A stretch of 64,000 bases of DNA from Mesorhizobium sp. LNHC252B00 (GTDB lineage Bacteria > Pseudomonadota > Alphaproteobacteria > Rhizobiales > Rhizobiaceae). The stretch spans positions 56,818 to 120,817 of the forward strand of contig NZ_AYWO01000004.1 in assembly GCF_000502955.1 (NCBI RefSeq). The letters are read 5' to 3'. Below the pieces are notes generated by a model, which worked only from the letters and a program-made list of their open reading frames with translations, was not told the DNA's origin and did not search any database. The position numbers and the translations under genes were made by a program. Shown in pieces: positions 8,520-16,353 of this stretch (within the stretch, counting starts at the first letter, position 1; every line of letters starts with the position of its first letter).

Positions 8520-8667
8520 GATTCGTGTTGCACTTGGGACTCTTGTCACCGAGTCAGCGCATAAGGTAATTGTAGTTGAGAAATAACTAGATTTCGTGCG
8601 GCGGACCTAATCACCAGATATATGTGGTGTCTGCCCCGGTAAATGTTGCCGGGTCGGGAGTGGATTC
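8520..8667. promoter_or_regulatory. argD-gcrA divergent region with four GANTC sites
   Basis: GANTC, the CcrM methylation target, occurs at 8520 (GATTC), 8538 (GACTC), 8551 (GAGTC) and 8663 (GATTC) in the spacer before gcrA. GcrA is known to work at methylated GANTC promoters, so this is a plausible cell-cycle-controlled promoter area. A small hairpin (CCCGG/CCGGG near 8635-8654) lies close to the gcrA start. I see no further genes in this gap of about 360 bp apart from the argD leader elements. Confidence 0.45.
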
Positions 8668-8700
8668 CGATTGCCGCACGCTTAGCAGGAGCGCGGTCTC

Positions 8701-9219
8701 ATGAACTGGACTGACGAGCGGGTAGAACTTCTCAGGAAATTGTGGTCGGAGGGTCTGAGCGCAAGCCAGATTGCCGCGCAGCTTGGAGGGGTCAGCCGCA
8801 ACGCGGTCATCGGCAAGGTGCACCGGCTGAAACTGTCGGGCCGCGGCCGTTCGACCGCCACGCCGGCACGCCAAAAGAAGGCGACGCAAGGGGCGACCGT
8901 TCAGAAATCGGTATCGCGCGCAGCAACTGCTGTGCGTCACGTCACGACGTCGATCGGCGCGACGGCCCTGCAGACGCAGTTCGACGCCGAACCGGTGGCA
9001 CGCCACTACATCCGCCCGGTCGAGAATGTCGTGTTGCCGATCTCGCGGCATCTACAACTCGTCGAGTTGACCGAGCGGACCTGCAAATGGCCGAACGGCG
9101 ATCCGCTTTCGGAGGACTTCCATTTCTGCGGCAACGAGGCCGCCGAAACCGGTCCCTACTGCAAGTACCACGCCCGCGTGGCGTTCCAGCCGGCATCGGA
9201 GCGGCGGCGGAGCCGCTGA
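8701..9219 (+). CDS. gcrA: Cell-cycle regulator GcrA
   Basis: Alphaproteobacterial transcription factor that partners sigma70 and activates promoters carrying CcrM-methylated GANTC. At 172 residues it has the expected size. The N-terminal DNA-binding part reads MNWTDERVELLRKLWSEG, then ASQIAAQLGG and VSRNAVIGKVHRL (to about residue 43). A basic low-complexity linker follows (about 45-85). The C-terminal domain that contacts sigma carries CKWPNGDP, FHFCGN and YCKYHARVAF. The stop codon directly abuts an array of GCGAATA heptamers. Four GANTC sites upstream suggest cell-cycle control of its own gene. Confidence 0.95.
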   Translation: MNWTDERVELLRKLWSEGLSASQIAAQLGGVSRNAVIGKVHRLKLSGRGRSTATPARQKKATQGATVQKSVSRAATAVRHVTTSIGATALQTQFDAEPVARHYIRPVENVVLPISRHLQLVELTERTCKWPNGDPLSEDFHFCGNEAAETGPYCKYHARVAFQPASERRRSR

Positions 9220-9282
9220 GCGAATAGCGAATAGCGAATAGCGAATAGCGAATAGCGAATAGCGAATAGCGAATAGCGAATA
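9220..9282. repeat. Nine tandem GCGAATA heptamers
   Basis: Nine perfect copies of GCGAATA start at the base after the gcrA TGA stop. A second array of the complementary unit lies 43 bp further on, so the two can fold back on each other. Confidence 0.95.
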
Positions 9283-9285
9283 GAA

Positions 9286-9318
9286 ACGGCTGGTTTTCTG
9301 TGACAGGAAGCAAGCCGT
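9286..9318. terminator. Bidirectional terminator between gcrA and corA
   Basis: ACGGCT pairs with AGCCGT and the pairing continues inward (GTTTTCTG with CAGGAAGC, one mismatch step, TGA loop). CTTTTG follows on the plus strand and TTTC on the minus strand. It serves both convergent genes. Confidence 0.7.
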
Positions 9319-9325
9319 CTTTTGC

Positions 9326-9395
9326 TACTCCCTACTCGCTACTCGCTATTCGCTACTCGCTATTCGCTACTCGCTATAATTCGCTCTCTATTCGC
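9326..9395. repeat. Inverted heptamer array (TATTCGC/TACTCGC)
   Basis: Seven consecutive heptamers (one TACTCCC, the rest TACTCGC or TATTCGC) are followed by degenerate copies. TATTCGC is the reverse complement of the GCGAATA unit in the facing array. The alternating C/T at the third base shows that this arm has diverged. Confidence 0.9.
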
Positions 9396-9401
9396 CCTCT
9401 T

Positions 9402-10412
9402 TCACAGCCACCCATTCTTGCGAAATCGCCAGTAGAGGAACGTGCAGATCAGCGCGATCGTGGCCAGCACCATCGGGTAGCCGTATTCCATCTTCAGTTC
9501 CGGCATATCGCTGAAATTCATGCCGTAGATGCCGGCGAATGCCGTCGGCACCGCCAGGATGGCTGCCCAGGAGGCGAGCTTCTTGGAGATCGCCGTTTCC
9601 TGGCTCTGGCCGACCAGCAGGCTGGCTTCGAAGGCGAACGCCAGCACCTCGCGCAGGCTGTCGATCTTCTCTTGAACGGTGCGAATGTGATCGGTGACGT
9701 CGCGAAACAGCGGGTGCATGGCTGTATGAATCTGTGGCAGCTCGGCACTGGTCAACCGACGGCAGACTTCGACCAGCGGCAGCGCTGCGTTGCGCAGGCG
9801 CAAAAGGTCGCGGCGCAGCATATAGAGCCGCTCGATGTCGGGACCGGTCATCGGCTTCAGCAAAACCCTGTCCTCGATCACCTCGACCTCGTCCTCGATC
9901 TGCTCGAGCACCGGCATGTAATTGTCGACGATGAAATCGAGAATGGCGTAGAGGACGAAATCCTCCCCCTTGGCCAGCGAATGCGGGCAGCTTTCCCAGT
10001 GCTGACGAACGGCGGCATAGGACGTCGAGGGGCCGTGCCTGACGCTGACAATATAGCCGCTGCCGACGAACAAATGGGTCTCGCCGAAGGTGACCCGACC
10101 GTCGATCAGCTGCGCGGTGCGGGCGACGATGAACAAGGCATCGCCATATTGCTCGATCTTCGGCCGCTGGTGCGGGTGCTCGGCATCCTCGATCGCCAGC
10201 TCATGCAGGTGAAATTGCGCCTGGACGCGCAGCAGCAGGTTGCGGTCGGGCTCGAGCAGGCCAATCCAGACGACATGACCGGATTTCTTTGCCCATTCGC
10301 CGGCTTCCTCGATGGGGATGTCGGCAATGCGACGTCCGGCCGTGTAGACGCCGCAAGCGATGATGCCGGAAGCCGACGCAGCCTCCGGGATCAGGTTCCG
10401 AACGTTTTCCAT
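9402..10412 (-). CDS. corA: CorA-family magnesium/cobalt channel
   Basis: Inner-membrane divalent cation channel (336 residues) that admits Mg2+ and also Co2+ or Ni2+. The long acidic and helical cytoplasmic domain is followed by two membrane helices at the C-terminus, with the selectivity motif YGMNF just after the first. The protein ends in a short basic tail (WRFRKNGWL). ATG 10412 (MENVRNLIPE) is chosen because GGGAGG lies a few bases upstream; a TTG 14 codons earlier is less likely. It shares a bidirectional terminator with convergent gcrA and lies 91 bp after phoU on the same strand. Confidence 0.92.
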   Translation of the reverse strand: MENVRNLIPEAASASGIIACGVYTAGRRIADIPIEEAGEWAKKSGHVVWIGLLEPDRNLLLRVQAQFHLHELAIEDAEHPHQRPKIEQYGDALFIVARTAQLIDGRVTFGETHLFVGSGYIVSVRHGPSTSYAAVRQHWESCPHSLAKGEDFVLYAILDFIVDNYMPVLEQIEDEVEVIEDRVLLKPMTGPDIERLYMLRRDLLRLRNAALPLVEVCRRLTSAELPQIHTAMHPLFRDVTDHIRTVQEKIDSLREVLAFAFEASLLVGQSQETAISKKLASWAAILAVPTAFAGIYGMNFSDMPELKMEYGYPMVLATIALICTFLYWRFRKNGWL

Positions 10413-10503
10413 CACGACCTCCCGAAGCAAATCCGCGGACGAGGATAGAGGCAAAGCCCGGAAAGCTTAGCTTAATTCGTGCGCCGGTTCGAGAGGCGGC
10501 CGT

Positions 10504-11229
10504 TCACTTCCCCGGCAGCGTCTCGGAAAGGCCTATCTTGTCGGTCTTGTCGCCCTTGGGCCGCTCAGCCGGCAACTGCTCGCCTGTGACGGTATAGTAG
10601 ATGGTCTCGGCGATGTTGGTGGCGTGATCACCGATACGCTCGATGTTCTTGGCGCAGAACAGCAGATGCGTGCAGGGCGTGATGTTGCGCGGGTCTTCCA
10701 TCATGTAGGTGAGCAACTCACGAAACAGCGACGTGTACATAGCGTCGATCTGGTCGTCGCGGTCGCGAACGAAGCCAATTTTCTCCACGGACCGCGATGC
10801 GTAGACATCGAGCACTTCCTTGAGCTGGGCCAGCGCAAGGTTGGCCAGGGCCTCAAGGCCGCGGAACAGGCTGGTCGGCTGGCGTCCGTCGGTGACGGCG
10901 ACCACCCGCTTGGCGACGTTCTTGGCGAGGTCGCCAACCCGTTCGAGGTCGGCGGAGATGCGAATGGTCCCGACGATCTCGCGCAAATCCGTCGCCATCG
11001 GCTGACGCCTGGCAATGATGATGATCGCCTTATCGTCGATTTCGCGTTGCCCTTCATCCAGCACGGCATCGTCGCGGATAACCTTCTCGGCCAGGCTAGG
11101 ATCGGCATTGACCAACGCGGCGATCGCTTGCTCGACCATGCGCTCGGCATGGCCGCCCATCGCAGCGATGCGCTTCGACAGATATTTCAGCTCGTCGTCA
11201 TAGGCGCTGACGATGTGCACGGACTGCAT
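10504..11229 (-). CDS. phoU: Phosphate signalling regulator PhoU
   Basis: Cytosolic helical protein (241 residues) that links the phosphate transporter to PhoR and damps Pho signalling. Two PhoU three-helix repeats are present. The first carries ATDLREIVGTIRISADLERVGD and the second NIERIGDHATNIAE; the E/D-x-x-R-x-x-D motifs bind metal. ATG 11229 with GGAAGG just upstream is preferred over a GTG six codons earlier. It lies 111 bp downstream of phoR on the same strand. The pstSCAB genes that usually sit between phoR and phoU in rhizobia are absent, and phoB does not follow. Confidence 0.94.
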   Translation of the reverse strand: MQSVHIVSAYDDELKYLSKRIAAMGGHAERMVEQAIAALVNADPSLAEKVIRDDAVLDEGQREIDDKAIIIIARRQPMATDLREIVGTIRISADLERVGDLAKNVAKRVVAVTDGRQPTSLFRGLEALANLALAQLKEVLDVYASRSVEKIGFVRDRDDQIDAMYTSLFRELLTYMMEDPRNITPCTHLLFCAKNIERIGDHATNIAETIYYTVTGEQLPAERPKGDKTDKIGLSETLPGK

Positions 11230-11340
11230 GGCAATATGCCTTCCCACGGGGTGCTTTTTGAGTCGTTTCCTCGAATCCCCGCTGATACGCTAGCCGGATG
11301 ACAGAAAAAAGAAACCGTCCCCTCGAAAACTAGGGCGATA

Positions 11341-12606
11341 TCAATGCGTCGGCAAATGAACCGTGAAGGCGGCGCCCTTGCCGACCTCGGACTTGATCGA
11401 AAGCCTGGCGTTGTGGCGCGTCAGGATATGCTTGACGATCGATAGGCCGAGGCCGGTGCCCTTCTGGGTCCGGCTGGTCTCGACATCGACGCGATAGAAG
11501 CGTTCGGTGATGCGCGGAATGTGCTCCTCGGGAATGCCGGGGCCAAAATCCCTGATGGTCACGTCGATGCCGGGCTCCGAGCCGGCATCGCTGTGCGCGA
11601 TCGACACCGTCACGCGCCCGCCCGACTGCCCGTATTTGCAGGCGTTTTCCAGGAGGTTCTCGAAAACCTGGAAGATCTCGTCGCGATCGCCGGGTACATC
11701 CAGCGGCCCATCGGCATAGTCCCGCTCGATGGCAACGCCGTTTTCCTTGGCCAGCGGTCCGAGTGAATCGATGACGCTGTCGACTGTCTCGCGCAGATCG
11801 ACCTCGGTTCCAGGCTTCAGATAGGGCTTCATTTCGAGCCGCGACAGCGACAACAAATCGTCGATCAGACGCGCCATGCGACCGGTCTGGCTCTGCATGA
11901 TCTGCAGGAACTGATCGCGCGCCGCCGGGTCGTTGCGGGCCGGTCCGCGCAGCGTTTCGATGAAGCCGGCGATGGAGGCGAGCGGCGTGCGCAGTTCGTG
12001 GCTGGCGTTGGCGATGAAGTCGGCGCGCATGCGGTCTATCCTGCGCGTTTCGCTCTGGTCTTTGAACACCAGCACATACAGGTCGGTGGCGTGACCGACC
12101 GAGGATGCGCTCACCCGGTAAGCCCGTTCGACCGGCAGCTTCTCCGTGTAATCGACGACATCGGAGGCGACATCACCCGACAGCACGCCGTCCAGCAGAG
12201 CCTGCATTTCCGGCGCCCGGAACTTCAACGACAGCGACATGCCCGGCGCGATCCCGCCGAAGGCGTCGAAGGCGGCGGCATTGGCATGGACGATGGTGGC
12301 GGTCCGGTCGAAGATGATCAGCGGATCGGCGACGGCGGCCGCCAGATATTCACCGGAGAGCCGCTGCAAGCCGGTGGCCTCGATGGCGGAGCCGCTCTCG
12401 GTGGACTGGCGCGTGCCGGCGGGCGGCAGCATTGCCGCAGCAAGCAGCATCAGCAGTGCCGCGAGGACGACATAGGCTGAAATCGCGGCCAAGGCATAAA
12501 CAGCGACAACCGCAACGACACCGGCCGCAAGCGGCCAACGGCCGTTCCACAGCCGGGTGGCTAGGGTTTGCGCGATGCTTCTCTGCTCTGCGTCCAGGTC
12601 AGCCAT
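11341..12606 (-). CDS. phoR: Phosphate regulon sensor histidine kinase PhoR
   Basis: Membrane sensor kinase of the Pho system (421 residues) that phosphorylates PhoB under phosphate limitation. N-terminal membrane helices span about 25-60, followed by a PAS-like domain (about 85-180). The phospho-acceptor is H203 in ASHELRTPL. The ATPase domain shows the N box with N321 in ENLLENACKYG, DFGPGIP at 353-359 and GTGLGLSIVKHI from 383. ATG 12606 (MADLDAEQRS) is used; a longer reading adds 26 unlikely residues. The response regulator gene is not in this window. Confidence 0.92.
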   Translation of the reverse strand: MADLDAEQRSIAQTLATRLWNGRWPLAAGVVAVVAVYALAAISAYVVLAALLMLLAAAMLPPAGTRQSTESGSAIEATGLQRLSGEYLAAAVADPLIIFDRTATIVHANAAAFDAFGGIAPGMSLSLKFRAPEMQALLDGVLSGDVASDVVDYTEKLPVERAYRVSASSVGHATDLYVLVFKDQSETRRIDRMRADFIANASHELRTPLASIAGFIETLRGPARNDPAARDQFLQIMQSQTGRMARLIDDLLSLSRLEMKPYLKPGTEVDLRETVDSVIDSLGPLAKENGVAIERDYADGPLDVPGDRDEIFQVFENLLENACKYGQSGGRVTVSIAHSDAGSEPGIDVTIRDFGPGIPEEHIPRITERFYRVDVETSRTQKGTGLGLSIVKHILTRHNARLSIKSEVGKGAAFTVHLPTH

Positions 12607-12678
12607 TTCTCGCGCGCCCGCACCCCATGCCTTCGCCCTCGGTTGTAGGGCGACGGAACCTTCCGCTGGACCGGTCCA

Positions 12679-12725
12679 GCGCATGACCCAAAATCGGAGA
12701 TCGATTTTCTGAAAGGATCATGCGC
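12679..12725. repeat. Dispersed palindromic element upstream of ppk2
   Basis: Imperfect palindrome with outer arms GCGCATGA/TCATGCGC and inner arms AATCG/CGATT, between divergent phoR and ppk2. The form is typical of short intergenic mosaic elements of rhizobia. Confidence 0.65.
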
Positions 12726-12825
12726 AAATCAAAAGTGCTACAGCGTCCTTTGCCCGTCCAAAGCGGGCGCGGCGCTGCAGCACTCCCAATAGCATGAGTC
12801 CGGAAGCTGGAAAGGGTTCGTCTCG

Positions 12826-13734
12826 ATGAAAAAAGCCAAGGAAGTTTCAGCTGCACCGACTTCGGGGCCGCTGAAGATCAGGGTCGATGGCAAGGAACGG
12901 GAGTTCGACATCGAAAACCCCACGCTTCCCGACTGGGTTGAAGACAACAAGCTGACCGCCGGCGGCTATCCCTACGACAAGAAGATGAACAGCGAGGAGT
13001 ATGACGAGACGCTCGAGAAGTTGCAGATCGAACTGGTCAAGGCCCAGGCGTGGCTGCAATCGACCGGCAAACGGGTGATGGCGCTGTTCGAGGGCCGCGA
13101 CGCCGCAGGCAAAGGCGGCACGATCTTCGTGGTGCGCCAGTACCTCAACCCGCGCACGGCACGCAACGTGGCGCTGACCAAACCTACCCCGACCGAGATG
13201 GGGCAATGGTACTTTCAGCGCTATGTCGACCATTTCCCGACATCTGGCGAATTCGTCACCTTCGACCGATCCTGGTACAACCGCGCCGGCGTCGAGCCGG
13301 TGATGGGTTTCTGCACGCCGCAGCAGCACGAGCAGTTTCTTGACGAGACGCCGCATTTCGAACGAATGATCTCCAACGAGGGCATCCACTTCTTCAAATT
13401 CTGGCTCAACATCGGCCGGGAAACGCAGCTGGAGCGCTTCCACGATCGCCGCTACAGCCCGCTGAAGAGCTGGAAGTTTTCGCCGATCGACGTTGCCGGC
13501 ATTACCAAGTGGGACGATTACACCGAGGTGCGCGATACCATGTTCGAGCGTACCCACAAGGAGTTCGCGCCGTGGATCATCGTGCGGGCCAATGACAAGC
13601 GGCGCGCGCGGCTGGCGGTCATGCGGCGCATCCTGATGTCGCTGCCCTATGACGGACGCGATCTCGACGTGATCGGCAAGGAGGACAAGAAGCTCATCGG
13701 CGAAGGGCCGTCGTTCCTGGGCAAACAGGACTGA
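12826..13734 (+). CDS. ppk2: Polyphosphate kinase 2
   Basis: Cytosolic kinase (302 residues) that uses polyphosphate to phosphorylate nucleoside diphosphates, or the reverse. It has a P-loop, [10 protein letters not shown] (residues 89-98), and the lid/Walker B segment [12 protein letters not shown] (146-157), both hallmarks of one-domain PPK2. The KRVMALFEG strand and the C-terminal [16 protein letters not shown] and [13 protein letters not shown] stretches also fit. The length is that of a single-domain class I enzyme. It diverges from phoR, a natural association because both act in phosphate storage and sensing. Direction and nucleotide preference cannot be inferred. Confidence 0.93.
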   Translation: MKKAKEVSAAPTSGPLKIRVDGKEREFDIENPTLPDWVEDNKLTAGGYPYDKKMNSEEYDETLEKLQIELVKAQAWLQSTGKRVMALFEGRDAAGKGGTIFVVRQYLNPRTARNVALTKPTPTEMGQWYFQRYVDHFPTSGEFVTFDRSWYNRAGVEPVMGFCTPQQHEQFLDETPHFERMISNEGIHFFKFWLNIGRETQLERFHDRRYSPLKSWKFSPIDVAGITKWDDYTEVRDTMFERTHKEFAPWIIVRANDKRRARLAVMRRILMSLPYDGRDLDVIGKEDKKLIGEGPSFLGKQD

Positions 13735-13742
13735 TGCCCTTG

Positions 13743-13768
13743 CGCCGCGCAGCCAAGGCCGCGCGGCG
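13743..13768 (+). terminator. Hairpin after ppk2
   Basis: Perfect 8-bp stem CGCCGCGC/GCGCGGCG with a 10-base loop, 8 bp past the ppk2 stop, followed by ATGCTTTTCCC. The weak T-run makes it a likely but not classic terminator. Confidence 0.55.
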
Positions 13769-13789
13769 ATGCTTTTCCCTCGTTTCTCT

Positions 13790-13831
13790 TAAAGCGCATC
13801 GCGTCGAAGCGGATTCATGCGCCGCGCTTTA
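13790..13831. repeat. Dispersed TAAAGCGC...GCGCTTTA palindrome
   Basis: Outer arms TAAAGCGC and GCGCTTTA enclose a partly self-complementary core. A sister element with CTAAAGCG/CGCTTTAG arms lies at 34901-34944, so this is a recurring intergenic element. Confidence 0.65.
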
Positions 13832-13845
13832 GATCTTTGTTTCCC

Positions 13846-13894
13846 TGCACGTCGTTGTCTCAAAACCTGGGGCACTTTTGAGCGACATGCATTA
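13846..13894. repeat. ATGCATGTCG-type palindromic element at crotonase stop codon
   Basis: Arms TGCACGTCG and CGACATGCA (one mismatch) with inner TCAAAA/TTTTGA. On the minus strand the element begins TAATGCATGTCG, and that TAA is the crotonase stop codon. Sister copies lie at 24539-24588 and 34838-34888. Confidence 0.7.
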
Positions 13895-14641
13895 AGCCGC
13901 AAGCCGGGCGATGCGCTGCAATCGCCGCAGCGTGGTGCCGTCCTGCAGCGCCTGCTGGAAAAGCGAAATCTCCTGGTCGATACGGTCGCATAGTAGCTGC
14001 GTGTTCCCCTTCAGCAGGCCGCGCGTCTGCAGCAGGGCGGCGACCGGCTTCTTGACAAGCTGCCTTGCCCGGCCGAGCGCCGCTTCCTCGACGCTGCCGC
14101 CCGGCACGATCTCCGCGACGAGGCCGAGCGCCCTGGCATCTGCAGCGCGAAGCGTGTCGCCGAGGCAAAAGAAGCGGAAAGCACCGGCGTAGCCAAGCTT
14201 CTGCGGCGCCAGAATGCTGGTCGCCGCATCCGGCACCAGGCCAAAATCGACGAATGGCACCCGGAACGTGCTTTCATCAGACGCGATCACCATGTCGCAA
14301 TGAAACAGGATGGTGCAGCCGACCCCGACGGCATCGCCGTCGACGCAGGCAAGGAGGGGCTTTGGAAATGTCGCCAGCGTGCGGAACAGATCGGTGACGG
14401 CGGCGATCAGTTTCCGGTGTTTGCTGGCGTCGAGGAATTCGGAGAAGTCGCCGCCGAGACAGAAGCAGCCTGCCAAGCCACGCAGTACGACGACGCGCAC
14501 CTCCTCATTGTCGGCGGCTTCATGGAAAGTCTTTGCCAGGCTCTCATAGGCTCTCCTGTCCAGCACCGGCCGGCTGTCACTCGACGACACGGTGACCACC
14601 AGCGTGTGGTTGCGAAGTTCAGGTTGCGGATGTGTGCTCAT
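13892..14641 (-). CDS. Crotonase-family enoyl-CoA hydratase/isomerase next to the AHL synthase
   Basis: Crotonase-fold protein of 249 residues, probably acting on an acyl-CoA or acyl-carrier substrate. The oxyanion-hole segment is CFCLGGDFSEF (59-69). The central region reads GVGCTILFHCD and FRVPFVDFGLVPDAATS (126-142). The two glutamates that catalyse hydration in classical enoyl-CoA hydratase are not at the aligned places; instead D138 sits where delta3-delta2 isomerases carry an acid. It starts 14 bp after the luxI stop on the same strand, so it likely modifies the acyl chain used for the signal. This resembles the mqsI-mqsC pair that I recall from Mesorhizobium (not verified). The stop codon belongs to a dispersed repeat. 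Confidence 0.82.
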   Translation of the reverse strand: MSTHPQPELRNHTLVVTVSSSDSRPVLDRRAYESLAKTFHEAADNEEVRVVVLRGLAGCFCLGGDFSEFLDASKHRKLIAAVTDLFRTLATFPKPLLACVDGDAVGVGCTILFHCDMVIASDESTFRVPFVDFGLVPDAATSILAPQKLGYAGAFRFFCLGDTLRAADARALGLVAEIVPGGSVEEAALGRARQLVKKPVAALLQTRGLLKGNTQLLCDRIDQEISLFQQALQDGTTLRRLQRIARLAA

Positions 14642-14655
14642 GACTGTCTCCGATC

Positions 14656-15294
14656 TCATGACGCACGCCTTTGCCCAACCATGTCGGGGTACCCCCTGGT
14701 CAACACCGGAGCAAAATGATTGCGGCGCGAACGCACCACATCGAGCGTGTGCGCGTTGAAGGTCAGCAAGGTGGCTACGACCTGCTGGTTGCCATAAGTG
14801 CGCTGATAGCCCAGCGGGGTTGCCAGGAAATGCAGTTGCAATGCGCGCAGCACCCACATCGGCTCGAACTCGATGATCACCTTGTCGACGCCGCGCTTCA
14901 GCCCCCACTCGACGAAGCCGGCGATCAATTCGGTGCCGACGGTTGAAACGCCGCGGCGGCCATCGCGGAAACCGGGAGCCACCGCATAGCGGGTCAATTC
15001 CCAGATGTTTGGGCCCGATGGCGGCGTTCCCTCGGAAAGGTCGGTCAAAACCTCGGTCAACAGATGTGGCCGCGTGGTTGGCAACATCCTTTGATAGCCT
15101 GCGACTTCGTTACCTCTGACGACGATCTGATGGACGGCCTCGTCATGATCGAACTGGTCGCGTTCGAGTCCGTCGGGGCGCCTGAGATCATCCCACCCCA
15201 TCTCTTCGACGAATATCTTGTAGCGCAGCCGATGAACGGCCTCCCAAAGTTCGGGACGTTCCATCAATTCCTGGGTTGTAAGGGAAAAAAGCAT
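14656..15294 (-). CDS. Acyl-homoserine-lactone synthase (LuxI family)
   Basis: Makes an N-acyl-homoserine lactone from S-adenosylmethionine and an acyl donor (212 residues). The invariant family residues are present: RYKIFVEEMGWD (24-35), the acidic DQFDHDE stretch (46-52), GYQRMLP, and the WELTRYAV block that carries the conserved Glu and Arg. The C-terminal half, which sets acyl-chain choice, has KVIIEFEPMWVLRALQLHF. It lies 98 bp downstream of luxR and just upstream of a crotonase gene on the same strand. The linkage suggests an unusual, possibly unsaturated, acyl signal. Confidence 0.93.
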   Translation of the reverse strand: MLFSLTTQELMERPELWEAVHRLRYKIFVEEMGWDDLRRPDGLERDQFDHDEAVHQIVVRGNEVAGYQRMLPTTRPHLLTEVLTDLSEGTPPSGPNIWELTRYAVAPGFRDGRRGVSTVGTELIAGFVEWGLKRGVDKVIIEFEPMWVLRALQLHFLATPLGYQRTYGNQQVVATLLTFNAHTLDVVRSRRNHFAPVLTRGYPDMVGQRRAS

Positions 15295-15325
15295 TTCCGC
15301 CGTCTCCTGTGTTCAGAGGAAGATA

Positions 15326-15390
15326 CGGCCGTGCTTCGATGAGAAAATTGCGTGATCGCGTAGGCAAGAATTTCCAGGCCGGCACGGCCG
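15326..15390. promoter_or_regulatory. luxR-luxI spacer with 9-bp inverted repeat
   Basis: CGGCCGTGC (15326-15334) and its exact complement GCACGGCCG (15382-15390) flank 47 bp in the 98-bp spacer. The structure could end luxR transcription or shape the luxI leader. No convincing 18-20 bp lux box is visible. Confidence 0.35.
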
Positions 15391-15392
15391 AC

Positions 15393-16124
15393 CTAGCTAA
15401 TATAGCCGCGCCTTATCGCTTCCGCGACGGCCTGGACCCGGTTGACGGCACCGAGTTTGCTTTTGGCGTTAAGAAGGTGTTTCTCCGAGGTGTGTTCGGA
15501 GATGCCGAGGATTTGCGAAATCTCCCATTCGGACTTGCCGACGGCGGCCCATTGCAGGCATTCGCGCTCGCGCGGCGTCAGCACGATATGATCGACGGTC
15601 TTGCTCGCCATGGTGTGGAGTTGCATGGCGCGGCCAACCGCGTAGGTCGATACCAGCGACACCTGGCCAAACTCGGCAGCGGACAATTCCACGGCCTCGC
15701 CGCCCAGCGACACCATGACGATCTGGCCGTCGAGCGTGATCAGCGGGAAGGCCAGTCCATCGCGCAGTTTGAAGGCACCGGCATCGCCCATCACCTCGCC
15801 GCTGCTCTTGTTTATCTGAATGCTCTGCGAGGCGTCGCGCCACTGGAAGGGCGCCTGCAACTGTTTCATATGGCTGACGACCGGGTCGTGATCGACATAG
15901 TTGCGCGCGACGTAGCGCTCCAGCCACTCGCCAGGCCAATCGCAGAGAAGCACATGCTGCTTTTGCTGGCCGGCCGGCGTGCCCGGCTGCGGGACGGTTC
16001 CCGCCATCAGTGCGGTGAGACCGAAATCCGACGCTATACCCAGCAGCGTTTCGCAGACTGCTGCCGCCGTTGCGGCGTGCTGCAGTTGGTCTATGAATTC
16101 CAGCGTGCGATCGAACTGACTCAT
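15393..16124 (-). CDS. LuxR-family quorum-sensing transcription factor
   Basis: AHL-responsive regulator (243 residues). The N-terminal autoinducer-binding domain keeps the ligand-pocket residues: W67, Y71, the YVDHDPV segment (Y76, D80, P81) and W95 in PFQWRD. The C-terminal helix-turn-helix begins LTPRERECLQWAAVGKSEWEIS (from about 182) and includes ISEHTSEKHLLNAKSKLGAVNRVQAV. ATG 16124 (MSQFDRTLEF) gives the usual family N-terminus; longer readings are possible. It is upstream of luxI and the crotonase in the same direction and very likely senses their product. Confidence 0.93.
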   Translation of the reverse strand: MSQFDRTLEFIDQLQHAATAAAVCETLLGIASDFGLTALMAGTVPQPGTPAGQQKQHVLLCDWPGEWLERYVARNYVDHDPVVSHMKQLQAPFQWRDASQSIQINKSSGEVMGDAGAFKLRDGLAFPLITLDGQIVMVSLGGEAVELSAAEFGQVSLVSTYAVGRAMQLHTMASKTVDHIVLTPRERECLQWAAVGKSEWEISQILGISEHTSEKHLLNAKSKLGAVNRVQAVAEAIRRGYIS

Positions 16125-16353
16125 CGCAACATCAACCCCATGTTGCCTCATGCATTGCAGCCGATGATGCGTGCCTGATTTACACTTTGCCACCGACCAC
16201 GGATTGCAACCGCATGCTTATTCTGTGGCTTCGACCCTGATCTTCCCACCAAGGCGGCCAAAGCTGATTTGCAAACCGGCTAATTCATATCCTGAAATCG
16301 GCGTGTTCAAAATCAAAAACCATTGTGCCTGTCCCATTTTCATACGAAAACCG

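Noticed and set aside
9220..9395. CRISPR-like array
   Set aside because: Units are 7 bp with no spacers, so these are simple tandem repeats.
15351..15370. lux box (TTGC-N12-GCAA) before luxI
   Set aside because: Only 6 of 10 positions are symmetric; too weak to call.
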